From Clostridium scatologenes (GTDB taxonomy: Bacteria; Bacillota; Clostridia; Clostridiales; Clostridiaceae), in assembly GCF_000968375.1 (NCBI RefSeq), contig NZ_CP009933.1, positions 3,782,001-3,846,000 on the forward strand: a stretch of DNA of 64,000 nt, written 5' to 3'. How positions within the stretch are numbered: the stretch's first letter is position 1; every line of letters starts with the position of its first letter. Positions 18,610 through 27,609 of this stretch are shown here, piece after piece. The notes beneath the pieces were generated by a model, which made no database searches, was not told the DNA's origin, and saw only the letters and a list, made by a program, of their open reading frames with translations. A program made the position numbers and the translations under genes.

Positions 18610-19701
18610 TTATTTTTCAATTGAAATTTTTCTATTATTTACACTTATTAAAAATGCTATTAAAGAAACATATGATAAATTAAATAAAACATATATAGGT
18701 ATAATCTTACTAGCAAACGCACCTCTTATTATGGTATTTTCATATTTATAAGATATATAAAAAATTATGGGATAAACAATAATAATAAAATCTTTTCTTT
18801 GTATCTTTTTAATTATTTGATTTAATCCAAATGTAAGGGAATAATAGTAATTTGCTATTATCTTAATCATTATTAAAGTCCACATTACTATAAATATATA
18901 TCTAAAACTATTTATAATTGGTAGTGTTAAAGCTTCTGTTGTAGTAACTACAGGCCATATAAACTTAGGTACAACATCAATACCCAAATAATATATAGCA
19001 ATAAAAGTAAACCAAGTATATACTGTTCCAGTAATCAATAAGCTCTTTAAACCACATTTCTTTAAACTTTTATTTTCTTCTAAAAAAGGATAAATCAAAA
19101 ATAAAACTTCCATTCCAGAATAAGCAAGAGCAGTTTCTTTGGTAGACTTTATCATATTAACTGGACCAGAACCAAATACAGGCATTATATTTATTATCAT
19201 TCCATCTTTTAAGGCAACTATAGGAATAAAAAACGAAACAAGAGTCAAATAAAAAATAGTTTCATTAGCCTTTCCAAGAGGCTTAATTCCTTTATATGCA
19301 AGAAAACCTGCTGGTAAAAATATTGTCATTAAAATTTTATATTTATCTAAAAAAAATATCATATATATTTTAAGTATATTTGCTATTCCTGAAGCCGCTT
19401 CTGTTAATATTAATAAAAAAAATAATACAAATATAAAATTTAGTATGGTTCCTATAATTTTACCAAAACACTTTTTACTTAAAATTAATATATTTTCTTT
19501 TGGGCATTTTTTATACAAATAGTTTGCAATAAAGAGCATATATATAGGATATATTAAACCAAATATACAAGATATCCATCCATCCTGCTGAGCATCTTTT
19601 ACAACATCCACAGGTAACGTTAATACTGAACTGCCAATCATGCTTCCAACTAATATATAAGTCAATTGATTTTCAGTTAAAAAAATACCTTTATTATTCA
19701 T
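18610..19701 (-). CDS. Spore germination permease-like B subunit, second copy
   Basis: Ten-helix APC-superfamily protein of 363 residues, the B subunit of GerA-type germinant receptors in the spore inner membrane. It resembles the upstream B gene closely (shared G-S-M-I-G, L-P-x-D-V-V-K, Q-D-G-W-I, M-P-V-F-G-S-G, K-E-T-A-x-A-Y-S-G). It lies 69 bases after the second C gene, at the end of an A-B-C-C-B run, so it is probably a duplicate paired with that C. Germinant specificity cannot be read from the sequence. Confidence 0.88.
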   Translation of the reverse strand: MNNKGIFLTENQLTYILVGSMIGSSVLTLPVDVVKDAQQDGWISCIFGLIYPIYMLFIANYLYKKCPKENILILSKKCFGKIIGTILNFIFVLFFLLILTEAASGIANILKIYMIFFLDKYKILMTIFLPAGFLAYKGIKPLGKANETIFYLTLVSFFIPIVALKDGMIINIMPVFGSGPVNMIKSTKETALAYSGMEVLFLIYPFLEENKSLKKCGLKSLLITGTVYTWFTFIAIYYLGIDVVPKFIWPVVTTTEALTLPIINSFRYIFIVMWTLIMIKIIANYYYSLTFGLNQIIKKIQRKDFIIIVYPIIFYISYKYENTIIRGAFASKIIPIYVLFNLSYVSLIAFLISVNNRKISIEK

Positions 19702-19770
19702 TCACTTCTCTCCTAAACTTATATCCCAAATTTGCTTTTGTTCTATACAACGGAAAGTAATAACAGTTTT

Positions 19771-20898
19771 TTAATATTCTCCTCTACCTTCAGCATTTAC
19801 TTTAACTTTTACATTTACGTATATGTCAGATTCGCTTACTACCTTATTCCAATCCACACCAGTATGCCTACCATATTTAGCAGCTGCATATTTTCCTAAA
19901 CTTAAAAAATCCACTTTATACTGAGATTTATAACTATTTATAAAATCCTGACATGTTTTTTCAATTGAATTTTCCATATCTTTAATAAATTCTTTCTGAA
20001 CCTTTGGGTCTTTATTAAAATTTGAATATAATTCATTTGATGCTATAATACCATCCATATTCAAATCAATTATAAATTTATATTTTTCACCCTGCTTATA
20101 ACATTTCACTTTTCGTTTAACTTTTGTTTCGTAATCTATATATCTTTTAGATCCTTTTTTCATAGTGAAAATTCCACCTCCACTATCTTTTCTTAGCAAA
20201 TTTAAAATTTTAGCTTGCTGCAGATCTATTTTGCCTACCATTATATCCCCTTTAAATATAGCAAAACCTGTAATTTGAGGTAACTCTTCTTTTAATTCTA
20301 TATAAGGAAGTACTAAATTTCTTCCTTCGGAACTAACTCTTGTTACTGAATTTATAAAATCATATTCACCAGTGAAAAAATTATAGTATTTAGAATTTAC
20401 AATTAGTGATTCCATATATTCTGCAGCATTTGAATAGCCTTCAATTTTATGCTTTAAAATATCTTCAGCTTTTCCTTTGCATACTACCATAATCGCATTA
20501 TCATTTACTTGAGGACTATTTAACAATATATCTATAATATTATTAATACCATATTGAGCATAACTTTCACTTATTATAAGCATTTTTTCTAAGCCTAATA
20601 AAAATTTCTTTTCAGACTTTAATTGCCTCTTCTCCCTAGTATCACCTATATTTCTAGCCTTTCCAGTAATAACCTCACTTTTTATCTGTCCTGAAGTATC
20701 ATTTATGTATGTTGCAATAGGAATGCTATAATATACTTCTCCTTTATTTCTTTTTTCCAAGTCATATCCTATACCTATAGGAATAGCTAAATCCTCTATT
20801 GCCTGACCTTCAGTACCTATAAAACTCCATAAAAAAATCAGTACAATAGATATTTTAATCATTATATTCTTAACACCTTTTTTCACATGTTTAACCAT
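19771..20898 (-). CDS. Ger(x)C-family germination protein without lipobox Cys, second copy
   Basis: 375 residues, C subunit of a GerA-type receptor. The N-terminal helix ends W-S-F-I-G-T-E-G, then I-E-D-L-A-I-P-I-G-I-G-Y-D. In normal C subunits the equivalent place is L-x-G-C with the lipidated Cys; here it is Thr29. The C-terminal half matches the family, ending with a short charged tail shared with the upstream paralogue (E-G-R-G-E-Y). The ATG after AAAAGGTG is chosen over a TTG six codons upstream. It would be held by an uncleaved N-terminal helix instead of a lipid (inference). Confidence 0.85.
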   Translation of the reverse strand: MVKHVKKGVKNIMIKISIVLIFLWSFIGTEGQAIEDLAIPIGIGYDLEKRNKGEVYYSIPIATYINDTSGQIKSEVITGKARNIGDTREKRQLKSEKKFLLGLEKMLIISESYAQYGINNIIDILLNSPQVNDNAIMVVCKGKAEDILKHKIEGYSNAAEYMESLIVNSKYYNFFTGEYDFINSVTRVSSEGRNLVLPYIELKEELPQITGFAIFKGDIMVGKIDLQQAKILNLLRKDSGGGIFTMKKGSKRYIDYETKVKRKVKCYKQGEKYKFIIDLNMDGIIASNELYSNFNKDPKVQKEFIKDMENSIEKTCQDFINSYKSQYKVDFLSLGKYAAAKYGRHTGVDWNKVVSESDIYVNVKVKVNAEGRGEY

Positions 20899-20927
20899 TT
20901 TTTCACCTTTTAACAATCATTAAAAAT

Positions 20928-22049
20928 TTAATATTCTCCCCTACCTTCAGTATCAACTTTTACTTTTACATTTACTTCTATATCTGATTCACAAATAGCC
21001 TTGTTCCAATCTACTCCTGTTTCTCTTCCATATTTAGCCACTGCTACTCTTCCCAAGTCCAAAAAATCTACTTTGTACTCACATTTAGCCACACTTAGAA
21101 AATTTTCACATTGTTTTTTTATTGAACTTTCCATTTCATTTGTAAACTCTTTTAATACCTTAGGATCTTTATTAAAATTTTTATATAGTTCATTTGATGC
21201 TATAGTACCTTTTAAATTCAAATCTATTATAAACTTAAATTTTTCACCTTCTTTATAGCATTTAACTTTTCTTTTAGATTTTGCATAATAATTTATATAT
21301 TCTTTTGGACTTTTCTGTATAGTTAACATACCTTGTACTTTGTTTTCTCTAAGCAAATTTAGTATTTTAGCTTCATTCATATCTAACTTTGCCACCATTT
21401 TTTGGTCATTAAATAAAGCAATTCCTGTAATTTTGAGACCATCATCTTTTATTTCTAAATAGGGAAGTACAATATTTCTTCCCTCTGCATCTATTCTCAC
21501 TACTAAATCCATCATAGTATATTGTGGTGCAAAAAAATTGAAGTAATTAGAGTTTTTGATCATTCCTTCTATAAACTCTGTTGAATTGGCATACCCTTCT
21601 ACTTTATATTTTAAGATATCTTCAGATTTCCCCTTACATATTGTCATAAAGGCCTTATCATTTATTTGAGGATTATGGACTAATATATCTATTAATTCGC
21701 GAACTCCATCTCTAGCATACTCTTCACTTATTACATATACTTTTTCCAACCCTAATAAATACCTTTTATTATTTTTTACTTGTCTGTTTTCCCTAGTACC
21801 TCCAAGAGTATTGGCTTCTCCAACAATAACAGTACTTGTTGTGGTATTACCCGAAGGATCAGAAACATATAATGCAATGGGAAGCCTGTATAATTCATCT
21901 TGTTTTGTATTTTTTACTATATCTATTCCTATCCCTATAGGTACAGATAAATTTTCTACTAATTCACCCTTTGACCCTATAAAACTCCATAAGAAAATTG
22001 CACTTAATATCATGGAAATAATAAACTTAGTGTGTAACTTTTTTTTCAT
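20928..22049 (-). CDS. gerKC: Ger(x)C-family germination protein without lipobox Cys, first copy
   Basis: 373 residues, C subunit of a germinant receptor, overlapping the end of the B gene by 23 bases. Residues 8-25 form a membrane helix ending W-S-F-I-G, then Ser26 stands where the lipoprotein Cys is expected, followed by E-N-L-S-V-P-I-G-I-G-I-D, the usual start of the mature C subunit. The body has G-R-N-I-V-L-P-Y-L-E and the terminal V-D-W-N-K-A. A close paralogue follows 30 bases downstream. The gerK name is by resemblance only. Confidence 0.87.
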   Translation of the reverse strand: MKKKLHTKFIISMILSAIFLWSFIGSKGELVENLSVPIGIGIDIVKNTKQDELYRLPIALYVSDPSGNTTTSTVIVGEANTLGGTRENRQVKNNKRYLLGLEKVYVISEEYARDGVRELIDILVHNPQINDKAFMTICKGKSEDILKYKVEGYANSTEFIEGMIKNSNYFNFFAPQYTMMDLVVRIDAEGRNIVLPYLEIKDDGLKITGIALFNDQKMVAKLDMNEAKILNLLRENKVQGMLTIQKSPKEYINYYAKSKRKVKCYKEGEKFKFIIDLNLKGTIASNELYKNFNKDPKVLKEFTNEMESSIKKQCENFLSVAKCEYKVDFLDLGRVAVAKYGRETGVDWNKAICESDIEVNVKVKVDTEGRGEY

Positions 22050-23130
22050 ATTGATCTCCTTTTTTTATAGCCAATAGAAGAGCTACAGCAGAAACATATA
22101 CTAAATTAAAAAGTACATATAAAGGAACTGTCTTGCTTAAAAAATTTCTTCTTATAGTTGGATTTCCATATTTCATAGATAAATAAAAAGTTATTGGATA
22201 CATCAAAAAAACAAATTGTTTTCTACTTATATGTTTAGTAAATTGACTTAATCCGCAAACCATTGCAAAATAAAAATTAGACATGGTTCTAAACATTATA
22301 AGAGACCATAACATCATAAATATATATCTAAAGCTATTTATTACAGGTATTATTACTGATTCAGATAAGGTTACAACAGACCATAAAAATTTAGGAATAA
22401 CTTCAATTCCTAAATAAAATATGGTTACAAAAGTTATCCAAGTATAAATAATTGAAGTAATCACTGCAGCTCCTATACTATATTGTTTGATTTTTTTTCT
22501 ACTTTCTAAAAAAGGGTATATCAAGAAAATAACTTCTACTCCAGAATAAGCAAATGCAGTTTCCTTAGATGATTTTATTATATTTATTATCCCAGAACCA
22601 AATACAGGCATAACATTTAAAAAACTACCTTGTTTTAAAGCTGCTATAGGAATAAAAATTATAGGAAGAGTACAGCAAAAAATAACTTCTCCTAACCTAC
22701 CTAAAGTACTGATACCTTTATATGCAATAAATGCTGGCACCAAAAATATAATTGCTATTATTTTTTTTCTATTTAAAAAGTTAACTACATATATTAAAAA
22801 AACATTACATGTTCCTGCTGCTACCTCTGTCAACAAAAATAGAAAAAACATTACAAATATAAAATTAAAAATTCCACCTAAAATCCTTCCAAAACATCTT
22901 TTACTTAATGTTAGTATATTATCTTTGGGAAACTTATTAGACATATACAGCGCTATACTAATCATATATAAAGGATATGCTATACCTAGTATACATGCAA
23001 TCCATCCATCCTGTTTTGCAACCTTCACTACATCATTAGGTAAAATCAATATTCCAATTCCAATCATACTACCCAAGGATATAACTGCAAATTGGGTAAC
23101 AGTTATGGTGTTTGTTTTCTCATTACCCAT
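22027..23130 (-). CDS. gerKB: Spore germination permease-like B subunit, first copy
   Basis: 367 residues with about ten membrane helices, APC fold, B subunit of a GerA-type receptor. The start overlaps the end of the A gene by eight bases with AGGAGGGG in front, indicating translational coupling. Features include V-I-S-L-G-S-M-I-G-I-G near the N-terminus, V-M-P-V-F-G-S-G mid-protein and F-A-Y-S-G-V-E-V-I-F-L-I-Y-P-F. A second B gene lies 2.3 kb downstream. Confidence 0.9.
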   Translation of the reverse strand: MGNEKTNTITVTQFAVISLGSMIGIGILILPNDVVKVAKQDGWIACILGIAYPLYMISIALYMSNKFPKDNILTLSKRCFGRILGGIFNFIFVMFFLFLLTEVAAGTCNVFLIYVVNFLNRKKIIAIIFLVPAFIAYKGISTLGRLGEVIFCCTLPIIFIPIAALKQGSFLNVMPVFGSGIINIIKSSKETAFAYSGVEVIFLIYPFLESRKKIKQYSIGAAVITSIIYTWITFVTIFYLGIEVIPKFLWSVVTLSESVIIPVINSFRYIFMMLWSLIMFRTMSNFYFAMVCGLSQFTKHISRKQFVFLMYPITFYLSMKYGNPTIRRNFLSKTVPLYVLFNLVYVSAVALLLAIKKGDQYEKKVTH

Positions 23131-24616
23131 TTTTGCCCCTCCTAAATTTCCATCTGAAATTCTTTTGTCTTATAGGATTGTTGTTAGGTATAGCTTCAGG
23201 TCTTTTGTTCATCTTCCATATAGGCGCTCTTATAAAAATATCTTTTAAATCACTCTTATGAAAAGATAAATAAGGAACTCCATAGCTATCCAATGCACAA
23301 AGATAAGCTATTAGAAAAAACCACCCTATGGCTATTCCTAATGCTCCTAACCAGTTAGCTAGTATTATCATAGGATAATTTATCATCCTTATAGAAAGAG
23401 ACATTTCATAGCTAGGTATTAAAAAAGATGCAGTAGTTGTAACACCAACTATAAGTAACGTAAGTGAGCTTACAATTTTAGCTTTAAGTGCTGCATCTCC
23501 TATAATAATTCCACCTACTACACTTACAGTCTGACCTATCTTACTTGGTAATCTAAGTCCTCCTTCTCTTAAAAATTCTATAACCAAATTCATAGACAAT
23601 ATAGACATAAATGGTGTTAAAGCTATACCTTTTCTTGATTCAATAATAGATTGTATAAAAGTTAATGGTATTAGTTCTGAATTAAATTTTATTAAGGTTA
23701 TATATACACTTGAAAGTGTGATTACTATAAAAACTGCTATAGATTTTATTATTCTAGTAAAAGATGATACTATTGTTCTATGGTAATAATCTTCTACTGT
23801 TTGAAAAAAATCTACAAATAAACTTGGTAAAGTCACAACAAAAGGAGCTCCTTCTACAACTAAAGCTATCCTTCCTTCCAATAAATTCGCTTGAACTATA
23901 TCTGGTCTTTCTGTAGCAAAGGATTGTGGAAAAATACTATAAGGATGTTCTTCTATTAGTTGTTCAATGGTAGAGCTTGCTAAAACACTATCCACATCTA
24001 TAGCCTGTATCCTATCTTTCACTCTTTTTAATAAATTTTTATCTACTATATCATCTATATATGTAATTACTACATCTGTTTGTGATCTCACACCCAAAGT
24101 TAATGTCTCCATTTTTAAATTCCTATCTTTCAATCTTCTTCTTATAATACTTAAATTAGTTTCCAAATTTTCTATAAAGGAATCTCTTGGACCTCTTACT
24201 GAGGTTTCATTCATAGGATCAGATATAGCTCTAAAGTTTCCACCTGTTGTGTCTATTATAATAAAACTGCTGCTTTCTTGGATCAACATCAAAGTTTTTC
24301 CTCTCTTTACAGCATCTACAGCTTTATTTATATCTTTTTCTAATTGGGTATTACTAATAGTTATATATCTTTTACATACATAATCTTCAATTTGTGGTAT
24401 ACCACTTAAATTTTCCTCTATGTGAAGCATTAATGGATTCAAAATATCCCTATCAATCATATCTTTATTTATCAGACCATTTACATAAATAATACATGCC
24501 TCAATAGGTTCTTTACTTCCTATAACAAAATTCTTAGTTACTAGTTGTATTCCATTTCCCATTAAATTCTTAATTTCATCCAAATTTTGTTGTAAGATAA
24601 GCTTTTTATTATCCAT
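23123..24616 (-). CDS. gerKA: GerA-family spore germination protein, A subunit
   Basis: 497 residues: a soluble N-terminal half with two subdomains (about 1-240), then membrane helices. Family marks include V-Y-V-N-G-L-I at about 46-52, R-G-P-R-D-S-F-I-E-N-L near 140, Q-A-N-L-L-E-G-R-I-A-L-V-V-E-G-A-P-F before the first membrane span, F-L-R-E-G-G-L-R-L-P and V-G-G-I-I-I-G-D-A-A. It opens the A-B-C-C-B operon. The ATG follows GAGGTG at six bases; a GTG three codons earlier is less well placed. Forespore expression is expected but no sigma-G promoter was assigned. Confidence 0.92.
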   Translation of the reverse strand: MDNKKLILQQNLDEIKNLMGNGIQLVTKNFVIGSKEPIEACIIYVNGLINKDMIDRDILNPLMLHIEENLSGIPQIEDYVCKRYITISNTQLEKDINKAVDAVKRGKTLMLIQESSSFIIIDTTGGNFRAISDPMNETSVRGPRDSFIENLETNLSIIRRRLKDRNLKMETLTLGVRSQTDVVITYIDDIVDKNLLKRVKDRIQAIDVDSVLASSTIEQLIEEHPYSIFPQSFATERPDIVQANLLEGRIALVVEGAPFVVTLPSLFVDFFQTVEDYYHRTIVSSFTRIIKSIAVFIVITLSSVYITLIKFNSELIPLTFIQSIIESRKGIALTPFMSILSMNLVIEFLREGGLRLPSKIGQTVSVVGGIIIGDAALKAKIVSSLTLLIVGVTTTASFLIPSYEMSLSIRMINYPMIILANWLGALGIAIGWFFLIAYLCALDSYGVPYLSFHKSDLKDIFIRAPIWKMNKRPEAIPNNNPIRQKNFRWKFRRGKNG

Positions 24617-24767
24617 GCATATCACCTCACTTTACAAAACAGTATAGTCTTTGTTTTTAGTATGGATTTAATTTTAAAAAATATTAGACAGATTATGCCT
24701 TTAGTGTAGGTATTCTATTGTCATAAGTGGGTATTTATTACAATCATCTAATTCAGATGTAAAAAAG

Positions 24768-24813
24768 AAATAATAAAAACACTAAACTTTACTTATGTAA
24801 AATTTAGTGTTTC
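24768..24813 (-). terminator. Terminator after the fmdE-like gene
   Basis: On the minus strand AAACACTAAATTTTAC pairs with GTAAAGTTTAGTGTTT (one G-U) around a four-base loop, followed by TTTTTATTATT. It lies 75 bases past the stop codon. Confidence 0.8.
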
Positions 24814-24887
24814 TGTTATCAATTTAACTCTTATAGTTTAAAAATATTTCAAAGCTTTGCTCTCTATTATGCTTATTTTCATTATTA

Positions 24888-25412
24888 CTAAAATCCTCTT
24901 GAATAATCATTGAAGCAATCTATACAAACCTTTTTGCCATCCATAAGTCTTATCTTATGTTCTGCAGTACTTTCTCCACAGTTTTCACAGATAATGCTAT
25001 TAAAAAGCCTAGCCTTTTCTGGCACTTTAAATTTTGGTGTCTTAAATAAAAATAAGTCTTCGATATCAGCATTCAATATATACTCCATACGCTTTTCTCT
25101 ATCTTCAGACTTGTCTAATGGTTTTAAAACTATTCTCAAGGCTTCATTATTCTTTCTATTGAAAAATGTAAATGCCATTTTGCCAGAATCCTTATAAACT
25201 AAATTACCTTTGCCTATAGAACAACCTGTTAATACTTGTACTGCATCTACACAGCAAGCATCATTTTCTGTTACGCAAACGATTTCTTCATCTTTAGAAT
25301 AGTTTAATCCCATCTTTTTTTTAGCAGCTTCACTAACTTTATAACCTATAGCTAAGCCTGGACATGAATGTCCATGAAATTCTACACACTTTTCCCACAA
25401 TTCTTTATTCAT
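24888..25412 (-). CDS. FmdE-like protein with C-terminal zinc finger
   Basis: 174 residues of the FmdE/FwdE family, named for a subunit associated with formylmethanofuran dehydrogenase; in clostridia its role is unsettled. The start C-V-E-F-H-G-H-S-C-P-G-L-A-I-G-Y is diagnostic, followed by N-D-A-C-C-V-D-A-V-Q and T-G-C-S-I-G-K-G-N, probable metal or cluster ligands. The tail has C-x2-C (C-E-N-C) and C-x2-C (C-I-D-C) pairs of a treble-clef zinc finger. It follows cbiM by about 135 bases on the same strand, which suggests metal-linked co-expression. Confidence 0.85.
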   Translation of the reverse strand: MNKELWEKCVEFHGHSCPGLAIGYKVSEAAKKKMGLNYSKDEEIVCVTENDACCVDAVQVLTGCSIGKGNLVYKDSGKMAFTFFNRKNNEALRIVLKPLDKSEDREKRMEYILNADIEDLFLFKTPKFKVPEKARLFNSIICENCGESTAEHKIRLMDGKKVCIDCFNDYSRGF

Positions 25413-25547
25413 ATAACACGCTCTCCTCCATAGTATATTTAATATAAGTATACTATACTATCAATTTTAATGTAAATTTAAATGACTGCAGCTTATAATA
25501 TATTTGCATAAGCCACAGCCTTTAAAGTTTGTATTTTATCACTTTTT

Positions 25548-26531
25548 TTATGATGCTTTATCTTGTAAATCTTTTTCTTTTTTAACTGAAGCAATTACTT
25601 TAAATATAATTAATAAAATTGCCACTCCGGCTATAGCTGAAACAACATAACCTAGTTTTTCAGGCATTCCTCCTGGAGCATAATCTGGTGCTATTGCACT
25701 AAAATTAAATCCATTTTCAAAAGCTTTAGGTACATATCCAACTAATGATTTCATTTCTTCTGCATCCCATTCTCCCCAAGCAGTTCCACTAGCTAAAAGT
25801 CCTAATGGACATAATACTATTAAAGCACCAAGTAATCCATATAAAGATTTTTTGTTTGTTTTTCTTCCTTCATATATGATACCAGGTGACATCTTTTTTA
25901 CATAAGCATAAACTCCTGCTGTTATTGCTCCTTCTAACATTCCTACAAGTAAATGAGGTAAAATCATAGCTGGAACTGAGACACTTAATGTATAAGGACA
26001 GTAAATTGCTGCACCTGCTGCATCTTTAAATAATAATGGTTGTATTCCAAATTCAATTGATGCACAAAAAGCTGCTGCTAGTATTCCAATATAGCCACCA
26101 ATAAAGGCTGCTATGTATTCACCTTTTTCACTGTTTACTCTATTTTTTATAAATCTATAAATATAATATCCAACAAACGGCATTATAAAAGCCATATTAA
26201 ACGTATTTGCTCCATAGGCAAGTATTCCACCATCTCCAAAAAATAGTGCTTGAATTAATAATGCTATACTGACAGATATAGTTGCCGCATATGGCCCTAC
26301 TAATATTGCTATTAAAGTTGCTCCTACTGCATGAGCTGTAGTACCTCCTGGAACTGGCACATTAAACATCATTACAAGAAATGATACAGCTGCACATACA
26401 CCAAGTATAGGCATTTTTCTCTTGCTTACTTCTTCTTTCACTTTTTTCACTGATTTTGTCCACACTGGCAGCATAATAACCCCCATTACTGCACAAGTTG
26501 ATGGACTTAAATAATTATCTGGAATATGCAT
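25548..26531 (-). CDS. cbiM: CbiM-family metal ECF transporter component
   Basis: Substrate-binding membrane component of energy-coupling-factor transporters for Co or Ni. The mature start M-H-I-P-D-N-Y-L-S-P is the metal-binding N-terminus of CbiM (usually H-I-P-D-G); it follows GGGGGGATAAAATT, so an upstream ATG 27 codons earlier is rejected. There are about seven helices, with G-G-T-T-A-H-A-V-G-A-T inside. At 327 residues it has a C-terminal extension with one more helix that resembles a fused CbiN-type part. cbiQ and cbiO are absent nearby. Confidence 0.88.
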   Translation of the reverse strand: MHIPDNYLSPSTCAVMGVIMLPVWTKSVKKVKEEVSKRKMPILGVCAAVSFLVMMFNVPVPGGTTAHAVGATLIAILVGPYAATISVSIALLIQALFFGDGGILAYGANTFNMAFIMPFVGYYIYRFIKNRVNSEKGEYIAAFIGGYIGILAAAFCASIEFGIQPLLFKDAAGAAIYCPYTLSVSVPAMILPHLLVGMLEGAITAGVYAYVKKMSPGIIYEGRKTNKKSLYGLLGALIVLCPLGLLASGTAWGEWDAEEMKSLVGYVPKAFENGFNFSAIAPDYAPGGMPEKLGYVVSAIAGVAILLIIFKVIASVKKEKDLQDKAS

Positions 26532-26625
26532 AATTTTATCCCCCCAAAACTTATAATAAAAAACATTTATTTTTTCTTTAAATAGATTATCTTTACCATA
26601 AAATAAAAGCAATTTTTATGCCATA

Positions 26626-26645
26626 TGTTTTACAGGGTAAAAACA
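26626..26645. promoter_or_regulatory. Inverted repeat upstream of cbiM, possible operator
   Basis: TGTTTTAC and GTAAAAACA flank AGG about 95 bases before the cbiM start. The near-perfect symmetry suggests a repressor site, for example for a metal sensor, but the regulator is not identifiable here. Confidence 0.3.
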
Positions 26646-26648
26646 GCA

Positions 26649-26696
26649 AAAAATTCTCAAAACGATACTTTTTAGTACCATTTTGAGAATTTTTTC
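26649..26696. terminator. Terminator between lipA and cbiM
   Basis: AATTCTCAAAA pairs with TTTTGAGAATT around a loop, with A and T runs on either side so that it can work on both strands. On the minus strand it ends the mutS-like/crr/lplA/lipA operon. Confidence 0.85.
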
Positions 26697-26728
26697 ATTA
26701 TGATAATTTCTTGTCATTGAATAAACAA

Positions 26729-27580
26729 TTAAGAACTAAATACCTGTTCTGCATAATAAGAACTTCTAACTAAAGGAGCAGAAAAAACATGTTTAAACCC
26801 CATATCTAAGGCTATCTTCTCATATTTTTCAAATATGCTTGGATGCACATACTCTATTACTGGATGATGTTTTGAGGAAGGTGCCAAATATTGGCCTATA
26901 GTTACAATTTCACAATTAATGCTTTTTAAATCCTTAAGTATTCCTATTACATCTTCTTCACTTTCTCCAAGTCCCAACATAAAGCCAGACTTAGTCATTA
27001 TTGAATCATCCATTTCTTTTACTCGCTGTAAAAGTTTCAACGATCTATCATACACTGCCATAGGTCTTACTTCACTATAAAGTCTTGGTGTTGTTTCTAC
27101 ATTATGATTTATTATATCAGGTTTAGCACTTACTACCTTTTTCAAAGCCTCTTCGTTTCCTTTAAAATCAGGTATTAATACCTCTATAGTAATATTTTTA
27201 TTCAATTCTTTTATTTCATCTATTACTTTTGCAAAATGTGATGCTCCACCATCTTCAATATCATCTCTTGTTACAGAAGTTATGACAGTATGCTTAAGAT
27301 TTAACTTATCAACTGCTTGTGCTACATTATGTGGTTCCTCATAATCAACCACTTCTGGTTTTTCTTTTGTTACATTACAAAAAGTACAATTACGAGTACA
27401 ATTCTTTCCAAGTATCATGAATGTGGCTGTCCTCTTGTTAAAGCATTCCATTCTATTTGGACAATTTGCTTCTCTGCAAACTGTATTTAAAGAATATTTC
27501 TTTAGTATTTCTTGGACATTACCAGAAATCTCTCCCCCTCTTATTTTTACTCTTAGCCATTCTGGTTTTCTTTGATGCAT
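26729..27580 (-). CDS. lipA: Lipoyl synthase
   Basis: Radical-SAM enzyme that inserts two sulfurs into octanoyl-lysine to make lipoyl groups. The 283-residue protein has the auxiliary cluster motif C-x4-C-x5-C (C-R-E-A-N-C-P-N-R-M-E-C) at about 35-46, the radical-SAM C-T-R-N-C-T-F-C at about 61-68, and R-S-S-Y-Y-A near the end. It lies 29 bases downstream of lplA. With gcvT at 42.7 kb it suggests a lipoyl-dependent glycine cleavage system, although gcvH and gcvP are not in the window. Confidence 0.96.
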   Translation of the reverse strand: MHQRKPEWLRVKIRGGEISGNVQEILKKYSLNTVCREANCPNRMECFNKRTATFMILGKNCTRNCTFCNVTKEKPEVVDYEEPHNVAQAVDKLNLKHTVITSVTRDDIEDGGASHFAKVIDEIKELNKNITIEVLIPDFKGNEEALKKVVSAKPDIINHNVETTPRLYSEVRPMAVYDRSLKLLQRVKEMDDSIMTKSGFMLGLGESEEDVIGILKDLKSINCEIVTIGQYLAPSSKHHPVIEYVHPSIFEKYEKIALDMGFKHVFSAPLVRSSYYAEQVFSS

Positions 27581-27609
27581 GGTTTTATCCCCCTTTGAAA
27601 AAATCTATA

